Source: JADGGV01 sp035715725
Lineage (GTDB): Bacteria; Gemmatimonadota; Gemmatimonadetes; Longimicrobiales; RSA9
Direction: 5' to 3'
DNA: 64,000 nt
Assembly (NCBI GenBank): GCA_035715725.1
Contig: DASTKT010000205.1
Span: forward strand, 1 to 64,000
Under the pieces are notes generated by a model that was given only the letters and a program-made list of their open reading frames with translations, was not told where the DNA came from and made no database searches. The position numbers were made by a program, and so were the translations under genes. Of the stretch, positions 6,646 to 15,231 are shown piece after piece. Position 1 is the first letter of the stretch. Each line of letters opens with the position of its first letter.

Positions 6646-9063
6646 ATGGACGGACTGATTCAGGACTTCCGCCAGGCCTTCCGCTCGTTGTCGAAGAGCC
6701 GGACTTTCACGCTGGTCGCGGTGCTCTGCCTCGCGCTCGGCATCGGCGTGAACAGCGCGATCTTCGATATCGTGAACGCGATCCTCCTGCGGCCGCTGCC
6801 GTTCCGGGACGCGGAGCGCGTGGTCGCGGTGTTCGCGTCGAATCGACGCGCGGGTGACGAGCGGACCGGACTGACGTACGCGGACCTGCGGGACCTGCAG
6901 GCGGGGAGCGGCGCGTTCTCGGAGGTGGCGGGCTACTCCGAGCGGAACTTCACGCTGACGGGGCTCCAGGAGTCCGAGCGCGTGGAGGGCTCGCTCATCA
7001 CGCCGAACCTGTTCTCGCTGCTCGGCGTGCAGCCGCGGCTCGGGCGTACGTTCCGGGCCGAGGAGGCCGCGCCGGCGGGGTTCGAGCAGGTCGTGCTGCT
7101 GAGCGACGGGCTCTGGCGGCGTCGCTTCGGCGCCGACCCGTCGATCGTCGGGCGACCGATCCGACTGAACGACCGCGAGCTGATCGTGGTCGGGGTGATG
7201 CCGCCGGGGTTCCGCTTCCCGGAGACGGATGAGCTCTGGCTTCCGATGGGGTCGGCGGACCCGCAGGACAGGGAGCACCGTTACGTGGTGGGCGTGGCGC
7301 GGCTGGCCGGCGGGGTCCCGCTCGACGGCGCCCGGACGCGCGCGGACCAGGTGGCGCGGCGCCTCGCGACGGCGTACCCGGCCACGCACCGCGACTGGGC
7401 GTTCGACGTCGTCGGCTTCCGCGAGGCCATCGTCGATCCGACGGCGTACCAGCTGATGTACCTGATGCTCGGTGCCGTGGCATTCGTGCTGCTGATCGCG
7501 TGCGGCAACGTGGCGAACCTGATGATGGCCCGCGCGACCGACCGACAGCGGGAGATCGCGCTGCGCGCCGCGCTCGGCGCCAGCCGCCGGCGGATCGTGC
7601 GTTGGCTCCTCACGGAGAGCGTCGTGCTCGCGCTCCTCGGCGGCACCGTCGGCCTGCTCCTCTCCGTGTGGTGGGTGGAACTCACGACCCGTGCAATCCC
7701 GGAGGAGCTGGCGTACTGGATCCGGTTCGGGATCGACGCGCGCGTGCTGCTGTACACGGCGGCGATCTCGGTCGGCACCGGAGTGGTGTTCGGGATTCTG
7801 CCGGCCGTGCGCGCGTCGCGGCCGGACCTGCAGACGGAGCTGCGCGAGGCGGTGCGCGGCGGCAGTGATGGGCGCGCGCAGGGCCGGATCCGGGGCGCGT
7901 TGGTGGGCGCGGAGATCGCCCTCTCGCTGACGCTGCTCATCGGCGCGACGCTCATGATGAAGAGCTTCCTGCGGCTGCAGACGGCGGATCCCGGGTTCCG
8001 CGACGACCACATCCTGAGCATGCGCACGTCGCTGGTTGGCGACCGCTACGATGCGGGCGCGGCGAAGGCGGCCTTCTTCGAGGGCGCGGCCGAGCGGCTG
8101 CGCGAGCGGCCCGGCGTGGCCGCCGCGGTCGCGACATCGGCGATCCCGGCCGACGACGGCGGACCGCCGATCGCGGTCGAAGCGGAGGGGACGGAGGTCA
8201 GCGGCGAGCGCGCCGTGATCGCCACGTTCTACGCCTCGACCACCGGGCTGTTCGAGACGCTCGGCGTGCGCCTCATCGCGGGGCGCGACTTCACGGCGGG
8301 CGAGGCGCGGGACTCGGCCGCGCGCGTGGCCATCGTCGGCCGCACGCTGGCGGCCCGCCTCTGGCCGGGTCGCGATGCGATCGGCCGCCGGATCCGCCTC
8401 GACGGCGACACGACTTGGCTGAGCATCATCGGCGTCGCGCCGGATCTGCAGTACGAGGAGTTCGGCGAGGAGACGCCGCGCTCGAGGCTCCAGGTGCACG
8501 TGCCGTACGGCCGCGCCGGCTGGCGCGGCATGGCGCTGCTCGTGCGCGGGACCGGCGATCCCGCGGCGCTCGCGCGCGGGGTGCGCGCCGAGCTGCGCTC
8601 GATCGACCCGCTCGTCGCCCCGTTCGACCTGCTCACCATGCCGCAGCGGCGCCGCTACACGACCTGGGAGCACCGGGTCTTCGGCTACACCTTCCTCGGC
8701 TTCGGCGGCGTCGCGCTGCTCCTGGCGCTGGCCGGCGTCTACGGCGTGATGGCGTATGCCGTCGCGCGGCGGCGCCGCGAGATCGGCATCCGCCTGGCCG
8801 TCGGCGCGCCGCCCCGGCTGGTGCTCGCGATGGTGCTCTCCGGCGCCGCGCGCCTGACCGCCATCGGGCTGGGCGTCGGCATCCTCGCATCGCTTGGCGT
8901 GACCTGGCTGATGGGCGGACGCCTGCTCTATGACGTCAGCCCGCGCGACCCGGCGACGTTCCTCCTCGCGCCTTTGCTGCTGGCCGGGGCGGCGCTGCTC
9001 GCGAGCTGGCTCCCCGCCCGGCGCGCGGCCATGTTGGATCCGGTCGAGGCACTCCGGCCGTAG
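6646..9063 (+). CDS. ADOP-type ABC transporter permease (MacB/FtsX fold)
   Basis: The 805-residue protein shows the duplicated orphan permease architecture. There is an N-terminal membrane helix (FTLVAVLCLALGIGVNSAIF) followed by a MacB-like periplasmic core. A first FtsX block carries the family phrase CGNVANLMMARATDRQREIALRAALGASRRRI. A second periplasmic core comes next, and a second FtsX block ends with RRREIGIRLAVGA and WLPARRAAMLDPVEALRP. Such permeases are common in Acidobacteriota and Gemmatimonadota. They pair with unlinked MacB-type ATPases to move lipids, peptides or drugs across the envelope by mechanotransmission. The Met at 6646 was chosen because MDGLIQDFRQAFRSL is the usual start of the family. 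No ATPase gene is adjacent. Confidence 0.93.
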   Translation: MDGLIQDFRQAFRSLSKSRTFTLVAVLCLALGIGVNSAIFDIVNAILLRPLPFRDAERVVAVFASNRRAGDERTGLTYADLRDLQAGSGAFSEVAGYSERNFTLTGLQESERVEGSLITPNLFSLLGVQPRLGRTFRAEEAAPAGFEQVVLLSDGLWRRRFGADPSIVGRPIRLNDRELIVVGVMPPGFRFPETDELWLPMGSADPQDREHRYVVGVARLAGGVPLDGARTRADQVARRLATAYPATHRDWAFDVVGFREAIVDPTAYQLMYLMLGAVAFVLLIACGNVANLMMARATDRQREIALRAALGASRRRIVRWLLTESVVLALLGGTVGLLLSVWWVELTTRAIPEELAYWIRFGIDARVLLYTAAISVGTGVVFGILPAVRASRPDLQTELREAVRGGSDGRAQGRIRGALVGAEIALSLTLLIGATLMMKSFLRLQTADPGFRDDHILSMRTSLVGDRYDAGAAKAAFFEGAAERLRERPGVAAAVATSAIPADDGGPPIAVEAEGTEVSGERAVIATFYASTTGLFETLGVRLIAGRDFTAGEARDSAARVAIVGRTLAARLWPGRDAIGRRIRLDGDTTWLSIIGVAPDLQYEEFGEETPRSRLQVHVPYGRAGWRGMALLVRGTGDPAALARGVRAELRSIDPLVAPFDLLTMPQRRRYTTWEHRVFGYTFLGFGGVALLLALAGVYGVMAYAVARRRREIGIRLAVGAPPRLVLAMVLSGAARLTAIGLGVGILASLGVTWLMGGRLLYDVSPRDPATFLLAPLLLAGAALLASWLPARRAAMLDPVEALRP

Positions 9064-9154
9064 TCCTTGCTCCCGCCACCCACGACGTCCGCGGAGCGGG
9101 CGACCACGGGTGCGCGCCCGGACCAACGGTGAACCGCAGCCGAACGGAGGCGCC

Positions 9155-10291
9155 GTGCTCGCGATCCTCGTCGTGCTCGCCGTTCTCGCCGGATGCGCGG
9201 ACGGCTCGCCGGGGCCGGTGCCGCCGGCGGGCGGCGACTCCGTCGCGCTCGGGCTCCAGACCGTCGCGGAGGGGCTGATCTCGCCCGTCTACCTGACCAC
9301 GCCGCCGGGGGATGCGCGCCTCTTCATCGTCGAGCAGCCGGGGCGGATCCGGATCGTGAAGGACGGCCGGCTCCTCGACCGCCCGTTCCTGGACATCACC
9401 GCGAAGGTGCGGAGCGGCGGCGAGCAGGGGCTGCTCAGCGTCGCCTTCGACCCGAAGTACGGAGAGACCGGCTTCTTCTACGTCGACTACACGGACCGGA
9501 ACGGCGACACGCGCGTCGAGCGCTACCGGGTGAGCGCGGACGCGGACGTGGCGGACCCCGCGTCGGTGAAGCCGATCCTCTTCCAGGCGCAGCCGTTCTC
9601 GAACCACAACGGCGGGCTGCTCGTCTTCGGGCCCGACGGCATGCTCTACGTCGGGCTGGGCGACGGCGGCAGCGGCGGCGACCCGCAGGGCAACGGCCAG
9701 AGCCTCGGCACGCTGCTGGGCAAGATCCTGCGCATCGACCCGGGCCGCGGCGACCCGTACGCCATCCCGGCCGACAACCCGTTCGTCGCGCGGGCGGGCG
9801 CGCGGCCGGAGATCTGGGCGTACGGGCTGCGCAACCCGTGGCGCTTCGCGTTCGACCGGACGGCGGGGCTGCTCTACATCGCCGACGTCGGCCAGAACAA
9901 GTACGAGGAGGTGGACGCCGAGCCAGCCGGCGCCGCGGGGCTCGACTACGGCTGGAACCGCATGGAAGGGCTCCACTGCTACGGCGCGTCCACGTGCGAC
10001 CAGTCCGGCCTCCGCCTCCCGGTGCTCGAGTACGAGCATCCGGACGGCTGCTCCATCACCGGCGGCTACGTATACCGCGGCAGGGCGATCCCGGAGATCG
10101 CCGGCCAGTACTTCTACTCCGACTACTGCGGCGGCTGGCTGCGCAGCTTCCGGCTCCAGGGGCGCACGGCCACGCCGCGCCGGTGGGACGTCGGCAACCT
10201 GGACGGCATCACCTCCTTCGGCGAGGACGCCGCCGGCGAGCTGTACGTGGTCGTGCAGGGCGGCACCGTCTCGCGGATCGTGAAGAAATGA
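9155..10291 (+). CDS. PQQ-type glucose/sorbosone dehydrogenase family lipoprotein
   Basis: This 378-residue secreted protein starts at GTG 9155 behind GGAGG at 9146-9150 and has a lipobox (VLAGC), so it should be membrane-anchored. The body is the six-bladed propeller of soluble aldose/sorbosone dehydrogenases. Markers are VAEGLISPVYLTTPPGD, LLSVAFDPKYGETGFFYVDY, NHNGGLLVFGPDGMLYVGLGDGG, LRNPWRFAFDRTAG and GCSITGGYVYRG. Family members oxidise sugars or related alcohols with PQQ and calcium, though many homologues are uncharacterised. Its stop overlaps the kynU start by ATGA, so the two are probably translated together even though no metabolic link is evident. Confidence 0.88.
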   Translation: MLAILVVLAVLAGCADGSPGPVPPAGGDSVALGLQTVAEGLISPVYLTTPPGDARLFIVEQPGRIRIVKDGRLLDRPFLDITAKVRSGGEQGLLSVAFDPKYGETGFFYVDYTDRNGDTRVERYRVSADADVADPASVKPILFQAQPFSNHNGGLLVFGPDGMLYVGLGDGGSGGDPQGNGQSLGTLLGKILRIDPGRGDPYAIPADNPFVARAGARPEIWAYGLRNPWRFAFDRTAGLLYIADVGQNKYEEVDAEPAGAAGLDYGWNRMEGLHCYGASTCDQSGLRLPVLEYEHPDGCSITGGYVYRGRAIPEIAGQYFYSDYCGGWLRSFRLQGRTATPRRWDVGNLDGITSFGEDAAGELYVVVQGGTVSRIVKK

Positions 10292-11490
10292 GCGACGCCC
10301 CGAGCCCGGAGGCGCTCTACGCCACGCCGAACGCGCTCGCGCCCGACTACGCGCGCTTCGACGTCGCCAACCGGCTCCTGCTGACGGGGCACTCGCACCA
10401 GGCGTGGCCGGACCGCGGCTTCGAGGGGCAGGTCCAGGCCTGGCTCGACGCCGCCCGCTACGTCGACGGGAAGTGGGACCGCGCCTTCGAGATGGCCGAG
10501 CGCGTGCGCCGCGGCTACGCGCGTCTGCTCGACGACCCCACAGGCGACGTCGCGCTCGCCGCGAACACGCACGACCTCGTCGTCCGCTTCCTCTCCGCGC
10601 TGCCGCTGCGCACCCGGCCGCGCCTGGTGACGACGTCCGGCGAGTTCCACACACTCCGACGCCAGCTCGACCGCCTCGCCGAGGAGGGGCTCGACGTCGT
10701 CAAGCTCGAGCCCGAGCCGGTGGACACGCTGGCCGAGCGGCTCGCCGCCGCCGTCGACGGCCGCACCGCCGCCGCGCTCGTCTCCTCCGTGCTCTTCCAG
10801 AGCGCCCGCATCGTCCCCGGGCTCGGGCTCCTGCGCGAGGCCTGCCGGCGCGCCGGCGCCGAGCTGCTCGTCGACGCCTACCACCACCTGAACGTCGTCC
10901 CGTTCTCCGTCCACGAGTCGGGGCTCGAGGACGCGTTCGTCGTCGGGGGCGGCTACAAGTACTGCCAGCTCGGCGAGGGCAACGCGTTCCTGCGCCTGCC
11001 GCCCGGGTGCGCGCTGCGACCCGTCGTCACGGGCTGGTTCAGCGAGTTCTCGGCGCTCGCGGAGCGGAACGAGCCGGGGCGCGTCGCCTACGGGGAGGGC
11101 CCCGATCGGTTCGCCGGCGCGACGTACGACCCGACGTCGCATTACCGCGCCGCCGAGGTCTTCGCGTTCTTCGAGGAACGCGGCCTCACCGCGCGCTTCC
11201 TCCGCGAGGTCAGCCAGCACCAGGTCCGGCGGCTGGCCGCGCGCTTCGACGCGCTCGACCTCGATCCACGCGTGGTCGACCGCGACCGCGACGTCGACCT
11301 GGCGGACGTGGCCGGGTTCCTCGCGCTGCGCTCCCCCTGGGCCGCCGACCTGCAGACGCTTCTGCGCGAGCGCGGCGTGCTCACCGACTCCCGCGGCGAC
11401 GTGCTCCGCTTCGGCCCCGCGCCGTACCTCTCCGACGCGCAGCTCGAGGCCGCGATCGAGGCGCTCGGGGAGTGCGTCCGGGCGCTCTGA
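10288..11490 (+). CDS. kynU: kynureninase-like PLP enzyme (class V aminotransferase fold)
   Basis: Kynureninase cleaves kynurenine or 3-hydroxykynurenine to anthranilate or 3-hydroxyanthranilate plus alanine. The 400-residue protein shows the expected fold type I landmarks: LTGHSHQAWPD near the start, the PLP-nitrogen Asp in LLVDAYHHLNVVPF (Asp196), and the Schiff-base Lys in VVGGGYKYCQLGEGNAFLR (Lys224). The C-terminal small domain has LRSPWAADLQTLLRERGVLTDSRGDVLRFGPAPYL. ATG at 10288 overlaps the TGA of the sugar dehydrogenase gene. Together with kynA at 1172 it suggests tryptophan degradation through kynurenine. Some kynureninase-like proteins of this subgroup have other substrates, so the symbol is given with moderate certainty. 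Confidence 0.85.
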   Translation: MSDAPSPEALYATPNALAPDYARFDVANRLLLTGHSHQAWPDRGFEGQVQAWLDAARYVDGKWDRAFEMAERVRRGYARLLDDPTGDVALAANTHDLVVRFLSALPLRTRPRLVTTSGEFHTLRRQLDRLAEEGLDVVKLEPEPVDTLAERLAAAVDGRTAAALVSSVLFQSARIVPGLGLLREACRRAGAELLVDAYHHLNVVPFSVHESGLEDAFVVGGGYKYCQLGEGNAFLRLPPGCALRPVVTGWFSEFSALAERNEPGRVAYGEGPDRFAGATYDPTSHYRAAEVFAFFEERGLTARFLREVSQHQVRRLAARFDALDLDPRVVDRDRDVDLADVAGFLALRSPWAADLQTLLRERGVLTDSRGDVLRFGPAPYLSDAQLEAAIEALGECVRAL

Positions 11491-11594
11491 GCGCGACCGC
11501 CCGGCGGGTGGCGCGAGGCTCGGCGCCGGCGCGAGTCGCCTCGCCGCCCCCACCTTCGCCCGGGCGGCGCCGATGTCCTCCGCACGAACCTGTG

Positions 11595-11626
11595 GCTCTG
11601 TCCGCGGGAAATGTTGGTGGCCGGGA
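11595..11626 (+). repeat. upstream direct repeat, copy 1
   Basis: This segment is repeated at 11732-11766. Both copies share GCTCTGTCCG, then GAA, TGTTGGTGG and CCGGGA, with three scattered substitutions and a three-base insertion in copy 2. They lie 137 bases apart in the 307-base gap between kynU and the amidotransferase gene, where no gene is seen. They could be duplicated protein-binding or promoter elements. Confidence 0.65.
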
Positions 11627-11731
11627 CTGCTATGCGAGTGGCCGATCCAGGCAGCCGGTCCGGCCGGGAACCGGCACGGTCGGCGCGGGTTCGGGGGCTG
11701 GAACCGTGCGCCGCGTCGCGCCCGCGATCGC

Positions 11732-11766
11732 GCTCTGTCCGTGAGAAGTGTTGGTGGGCGCCGGGA
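11732..11766 (+). repeat. upstream direct repeat, copy 2
   Basis: This is the second copy of the element at 11595-11626, ending 31 bases before the start codon of the amidotransferase gene. Its placement directly ahead of the ribosome-binding site makes a regulatory role for that gene plausible, but no known operator is recognised. Confidence 0.65.
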
Positions 11767-11797
11767 GCGCCGGAACAGCGAACGGAGGCACACCCGG

Positions 11798-12511
11798 ATG
11801 CACCCCCGGCGCATTGGCCTGATCGGCGACTTCGACCCGACCGTCACCGCCCACCACGCCATCGGCGTCGCGCTCGAGCAGGCGTCCGCGCGCCTCGACC
11901 GGCGCATCGAGGGCGTCTGGCCCGGCACGGAGGCGGTCGAGCGGGACGGCGCCGCGCTGCTCGCCGGCTTCGATGGCCTCTGGTGCGTGCCCGCGAGCCC
12001 CTACCGCAGCGTGGAGGGCGCGCTCGCGGCGATCCGCTTCGCGCGCGAGTCGCCGCGCCCCTTCCTCGGAACGTGCGGCGGCTTCCAGCACACGCTGATC
12101 GAGTACGCGCGGAACGTGCTCGGCCTCGCCGGCGCCGACCACGCGGAAACGAGCCCCGATGCCGCGCTCCCGCTCGTCAGCCGGCTCTCCTGCTCGCTCG
12201 TCGAGGCGACAGGGTCGGTGCGCCTCCGCGCCGGCTCCCGCGCCGCGATGCTCGCCGGGGACGCGCCGCTGACCGAGCAATACCACTGCAATTTCGGGCT
12301 GAACCCCGAGTACCGGCGGCTGTTCGAGGGCTCGGGGCTGCGGATCGTGGGAGAGGACGAGGCGGGCGAGGTGCGCGTGGTCGAGCTGGACGACCACCCG
12401 TTCTTCCTCGCCACGCTCTTCCAGCCGGAGCGGCGCTCCCTTGAGGGGACGCTCCACCCGATCGTGGCGGCGTTCGTCGAGGCAGCCGCCGGAGATGAAC
12501 CGCGGTCGTGA
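11798..12511 (+). CDS. stand-alone CTP-synthase-like glutamine amidotransferase
   Basis: The 237-residue product corresponds to the class I glutamine amidotransferase domain of CTP synthase without the synthetase half. The nucleophile elbow is FLGTCGGFQHTL with Cys93. The C-terminal part, EQYHCNFGLNPEYRRLFE and FFLATLFQPERRS, matches proteins annotated as CTP synthase C-terminal region-related, some of which are selenoproteins. The usual catalytic HPE near the C-terminus reads QPE here, so the His of the triad is replaced by Gln. This questions normal glutaminase activity. The start at 11798 follows GGAGG at 11784-11788. The partner, if any, is not in the window. Confidence 0.85.
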   Translation: MHPRRIGLIGDFDPTVTAHHAIGVALEQASARLDRRIEGVWPGTEAVERDGAALLAGFDGLWCVPASPYRSVEGALAAIRFARESPRPFLGTCGGFQHTLIEYARNVLGLAGADHAETSPDAALPLVSRLSCSLVEATGSVRLRAGSRAAMLAGDAPLTEQYHCNFGLNPEYRRLFEGSGLRIVGEDEAGEVRVVELDDHPFFLATLFQPERRSLEGTLHPIVAAFVEAAAGDEPRS

Positions 12512-12548
12512 TGCCGCCGGAGGGCGGCCTCTTCCTCGAGGTGAGGGG

Positions 12549-13073
12549 ATGATTCGACGCGTCCTCGTCGTCACCGCCGCCGCGCTGGCGCTGGGCTGCG
12601 CCCGGAGCGGCGCGCAGCAGGTCAAGGCCAGCCAGAGCGGGACGGTGTCGCAGGAGGTCGGCGAGACGAGGATCGCGCTGGCGTACGACCGCCCCATCGC
12701 CCGCGGGCGCGCGCTCTTCGGCGCGCTCGTCCCGTTCGGCCGCGTCTGGATGCCCGGCGCGAACTGGGCGACGACATTCGAGGTCGACCACGACGTCCGC
12801 ATCGAGGGGCAGCCGCTCGCCGCCGGCAGGTACAGCCTGTGGACGATCCCCGGCGCCGAGGAATGGGTCGTGATCTTCAGCAAGCGCGCCCGCGCGTTCC
12901 ACACCCGCTACCCCGAGGGCGACGACGCGCTGCGCGTGACCGTGCACCCGACGACCGGCGCCCACATGGAGACGCTCGCGTTCTACTTCCCCGTCGTCGG
13001 CCCCGATTCCGCCGTCCTGGACCTGCACTGGGGCACGACGGTCGTGCCGATCGCGATCCGGCTGGCGCGCTGA
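12549..13073 (+). CDS. DUF2911 lipoprotein
   Basis: The 174-residue protein begins at ATG 12549 after a good GAGGTGAGGGG ribosome-binding region. It has a lipobox (LALGC), so it is probably lipid-anchored. The body carries the DUF2911 hallmark YDRPIARGRALFG followed by LVPFGRVWMPGANWATTFEV and AGRYSLWTIPG, a beta-sandwich common in Bacteroidota and Gemmatimonadota secreted proteins. The biochemical function of the family is unknown. It is 37 bases downstream of the amidotransferase gene and may share its transcript. Confidence 0.85.
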   Translation: MIRRVLVVTAAALALGCARSGAQQVKASQSGTVSQEVGETRIALAYDRPIARGRALFGALVPFGRVWMPGANWATTFEVDHDVRIEGQPLAAGRYSLWTIPGAEEWVVIFSKRARAFHTRYPEGDDALRVTVHPTTGAHMETLAFYFPVVGPDSAVLDLHWGTTVVPIAIRLAR

Positions 13074-13164
13074 CCTCCCCGCGCCCGGGGCGCCGCAACC
13101 GCGCGCCGCGGGCGCCCGCGCGCCGACCCGAAATCGCTCGGCGCGGGACCGCGGCGCGCCGCCG

Positions 13165-13599
13165 TCACATCGACAGGTCCTCCACCCGCACGAGGAACCA
13201 CTTTCCGCCCGCGCGCCGGAAGTAGTAGTTCTGGCGGATGTCGGAGGCGACGCCGATCAGCGCGTACACCCGCTCGTCGGTGTCGGCCAGGCGCATGGCG
13301 AAGTTGTCGAAGACCTGCGTGTAGGTCTCCTGCCCGGTGTAGAACGGCACGAACGTCCAGTCGCGGCGCGTCAGCCGGCGCGTCGCGTCGTCGGCCTGCG
13401 AGAACCAGGGCAGCGGGAAGCGCGTCCGGCCGGCCTGGAAGACGGAGTCCTGGCGGAAGCGGTCGAAGAACTCGCGGAAGTCCTCCCGCGCCGCGGCCGC
13501 CGCCGGGCGGGGCGCCTGCTGGGCCGATAGGCCGCGGGAGTGAACGCCGGTCGCGGCAATCACGAGAGACGCCATCACCTTCAGCAGCCAAGCGCGCAT
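13165..13599 (-). CDS. small secreted protein, DUF4348-like
   Basis: The 144-residue protein starts at MRAWLLKVMASLVIAATG, a signal peptide with a probable cut after LSAQ. The mature part has EDFREFFDRFRQDSVFQAGRT, FPLPWFS and DWTFVPFYTG, a pattern resembling the DUF4348 family. It ends with a strand-rich segment KWFLVRVEDLSM. Periplasmic location is expected and the role is unknown. An earlier in-frame start exists at 13671, but the signal peptide fixes the start at 13599. It converges with the DUF2911 gene, and the 91 bases between them show no clear terminator. Confidence 0.7.
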   Translation of the reverse strand: MRAWLLKVMASLVIAATGVHSRGLSAQQAPRPAAAAAREDFREFFDRFRQDSVFQAGRTRFPLPWFSQADDATRRLTRRDWTFVPFYTGQETYTQVFDNFAMRLADTDERVYALIGVASDIRQNYYFRRAGGKWFLVRVEDLSM

Positions 13600-13757
13600 G
13601 TGACCTCGGGGACGTGCGACGTGTCGGGTGCCGGCGGCCGGGCGGCCGCGAGCGTCGCCGGAATCTAGCAAGGCTCCCGCGTCGCCGCGCTTGACACTCC
13701 GCCCCGCGGCGGCACACCGTGCAGCGCGACCCGCCCGACGCTCCCCGCGAGGTGCCC

Positions 13758-14357
13758 ATGAGCTCGATGTACCACGCCGGCAGCCGCGCGCTCCAGGACC
13801 GGTACGACACGCGCCGCCTCGCGGACCGCCTCGAGGAGGTCACGGTCCACCACGCGTTCACGGACGCGGACCGGCAGTTCATCGCCCGCCTCGACATGTT
13901 CTTCCTCGCCACCGCCGACGCCGACGGGCAGCCGAGCTGCTCGTACAAGGGAGGCGACCCGGGCTTCGTCCGCGTCCTCGACGACGTCACGCTCGCGTTC
14001 CCGAACTACGACGGCAACGACATGTACCGCTCGATGGGGAACGCGCTCGCCAACCCGCGCGTCGGCCTGCTGTTCATCGACTTCGAGCGGCAGCGGCGCA
14101 TGCGCGTGGAGGGCGTCGCCCGCATCGTCGAGGGCGACGAGCTGCTCCCGCTCTGGCCCGAGGCGCAGTTCGTGGTGCGCGTCCGCGCCGAGCGCATCTT
14201 CCCGAACTGCCCGCGCTACATCCACAGGTACGCGCTCGTCGAGCGCTCCCGCTTCGTGCCGCACGCCGAGCAGCCCACGCCGATCCCCGACTGGAAGCGC
14301 TCCGACTGGGCGCGCGACGTGCTCCCGGCCGCCGACCCGGCGCGGAGCGAGCCGTGA
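13758..14357 (+). CDS. pyridoxamine 5'-phosphate oxidase family protein
   Basis: The 199-residue protein has the split-barrel flavin-binding fold. The segment RLDMFFLATADADGQPSCSYKGGDPGF is the classic phrase of this family of FMN or F420-binding oxidoreductases, and LANPRVGLLFIDFERQRRMRVEG is the second. The C-terminus PNCPRYIHRY is typical of the larger general stress protein/PNPOx-like subgroup. The substrate is not predictable, and PdxH activity itself is unlikely because the PLP-site Arg/His motifs are not evident. Met 13758 is preferred because GAGG precedes it. The stop overlaps the following GTG start (GTGA). Confidence 0.87.
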   Translation: MSSMYHAGSRALQDRYDTRRLADRLEEVTVHHAFTDADRQFIARLDMFFLATADADGQPSCSYKGGDPGFVRVLDDVTLAFPNYDGNDMYRSMGNALANPRVGLLFIDFERQRRMRVEGVARIVEGDELLPLWPEAQFVVRVRAERIFPNCPRYIHRYALVERSRFVPHAEQPTPIPDWKRSDWARDVLPAADPARSEP

Positions 14358-14986
14358 CCCGCCCGCCGCAGCGCCGGAGGCCGCGGCTGAACCCGCTCAC
14401 CAGCTTCGTCATCATCGTCGGCCTGATCCTGGTCACCAGCGTCGCCGGCCGGTGGATCGCCCTGGCGACGGACGTGGTCATGAACCCGTGGGCGCACGCC
14501 AGCCGCGGCAAGACGCTCACCGGCACCTGGGTCGCGCCGGTCACGATGCCGAGCGGCGTGCGCGCGGCGGTGTTCGTCGACCTGCGGCGCGCCATCGTCC
14601 ACAGCGGCCGCTACAAGGGGGAATATCGGGGCGGCCGCCGCTCCGCGAACATCGAGGGTGCGTGGCGCTGGTGCGATGCCACGGGCCTCGTCGCCGGCAA
14701 CGAGATCTCCGGCCGCATGAGCGGCGGCGAGCTCGGGCTCGGCTTCCGCGAGCCGCCGGGGCTCGCGCCCGGCCGCACGCTCGTGCTGACCGGCTCGCAC
14801 GGCCGCTGGGCGCCGGGCGACACGCTGCGCGTCGACGCGTCGTTCAGCCGGAAATCGCCCGGCGGCCTCACCTGGAGCTCCGCCGACCCGGACACCGGCG
14901 AGCCCGTGCCGATTCTCTTCCACCGCGGCGACGTCACCGACTTCGAGCGCGCCTGCCGCGCCCTCACGCCCGCCCGCCCGACGTGA
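14354..14986 (+). CDS. single-pass membrane protein of unknown function
   Basis: GTG at 14354 overlaps the stop of the PNPOx-family gene, which indicates translational coupling. The 210-residue product has a basic N-terminus (RPPQRRRPR), one membrane helix (LTSFVIIVGLILVTSVAG, about residues 14-32) and an extracytoplasmic beta-rich domain. That domain starts TLTGTWVAPVTMPSG and ends with FHRGDVTDFERACRAL. TGTW and repeated Gly/Trp patterns recall lipocalin-like binding folds, but I do not recognise a family. A short remnant gene overlaps its stop. Confidence 0.7.
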   Translation: MTRPPQRRRPRLNPLTSFVIIVGLILVTSVAGRWIALATDVVMNPWAHASRGKTLTGTWVAPVTMPSGVRAAVFVDLRRAIVHSGRYKGEYRGGRRSANIEGAWRWCDATGLVAGNEISGRMSGGELGLGFREPPGLAPGRTLVLTGSHGRWAPGDTLRVDASFSRKSPGGLTWSSADPDTGEPVPILFHRGDVTDFERACRALTPARPT

Positions 14987-15180
14987 GCGACGACCTGGCC
15001 GCCGGCGCGATCCTCTTCGTCCTCGACCAGATCGACCTGCTCCCCGGGATGTGGCTCGCACTCGCGCCGTTCGCGCCGGCGCGCGTGCTGCTGTCCGTGG
15101 CCATGCTCATCGTCGCACACCAGCGGCTGTCGCTGGCCGGATACGCGCTCGGGATGCGGACGACGGCGCGCCGAGCGGCG
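14983..15180 (+). pseudogene. C-terminal remnant of a CDP-archaeol-synthase-like (CarS) membrane protein
   Basis: GTG at 14983 overlaps the preceding TGA, and the frame reads LAAGAILFVLDQIDLLPGMW, then two hydrophobic helices and HQRLSLAGYALGMRTTAR. The LDQID motif, followed by membrane helices and H..LS..GYALG, matches the last third of CDP-archaeol synthase/CarS-related membrane proteins. Those normally have about 170 residues. The N-terminal two thirds are absent, and after about residue 65 the frame runs on without stop into the antisense of the next gene. It is therefore best read as a decayed fragment, although a functional short protein cannot be excluded. Confidence 0.5.
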
Positions 15181-15231
15181 CGCTCCGTGCCTCCGTGCGA
15201 CGCCCTTCCCTCCCCGACCTCGCGGCCGGCC

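Noticed and set aside
6346..9126. A 926-codon open frame on the minus strand across the ADOP permease gene
   Set aside because: It is antisense to a convincing permease; its translation is Arg/Gln/His-rich without domains. GC-rich coding DNA makes such frames by chance.
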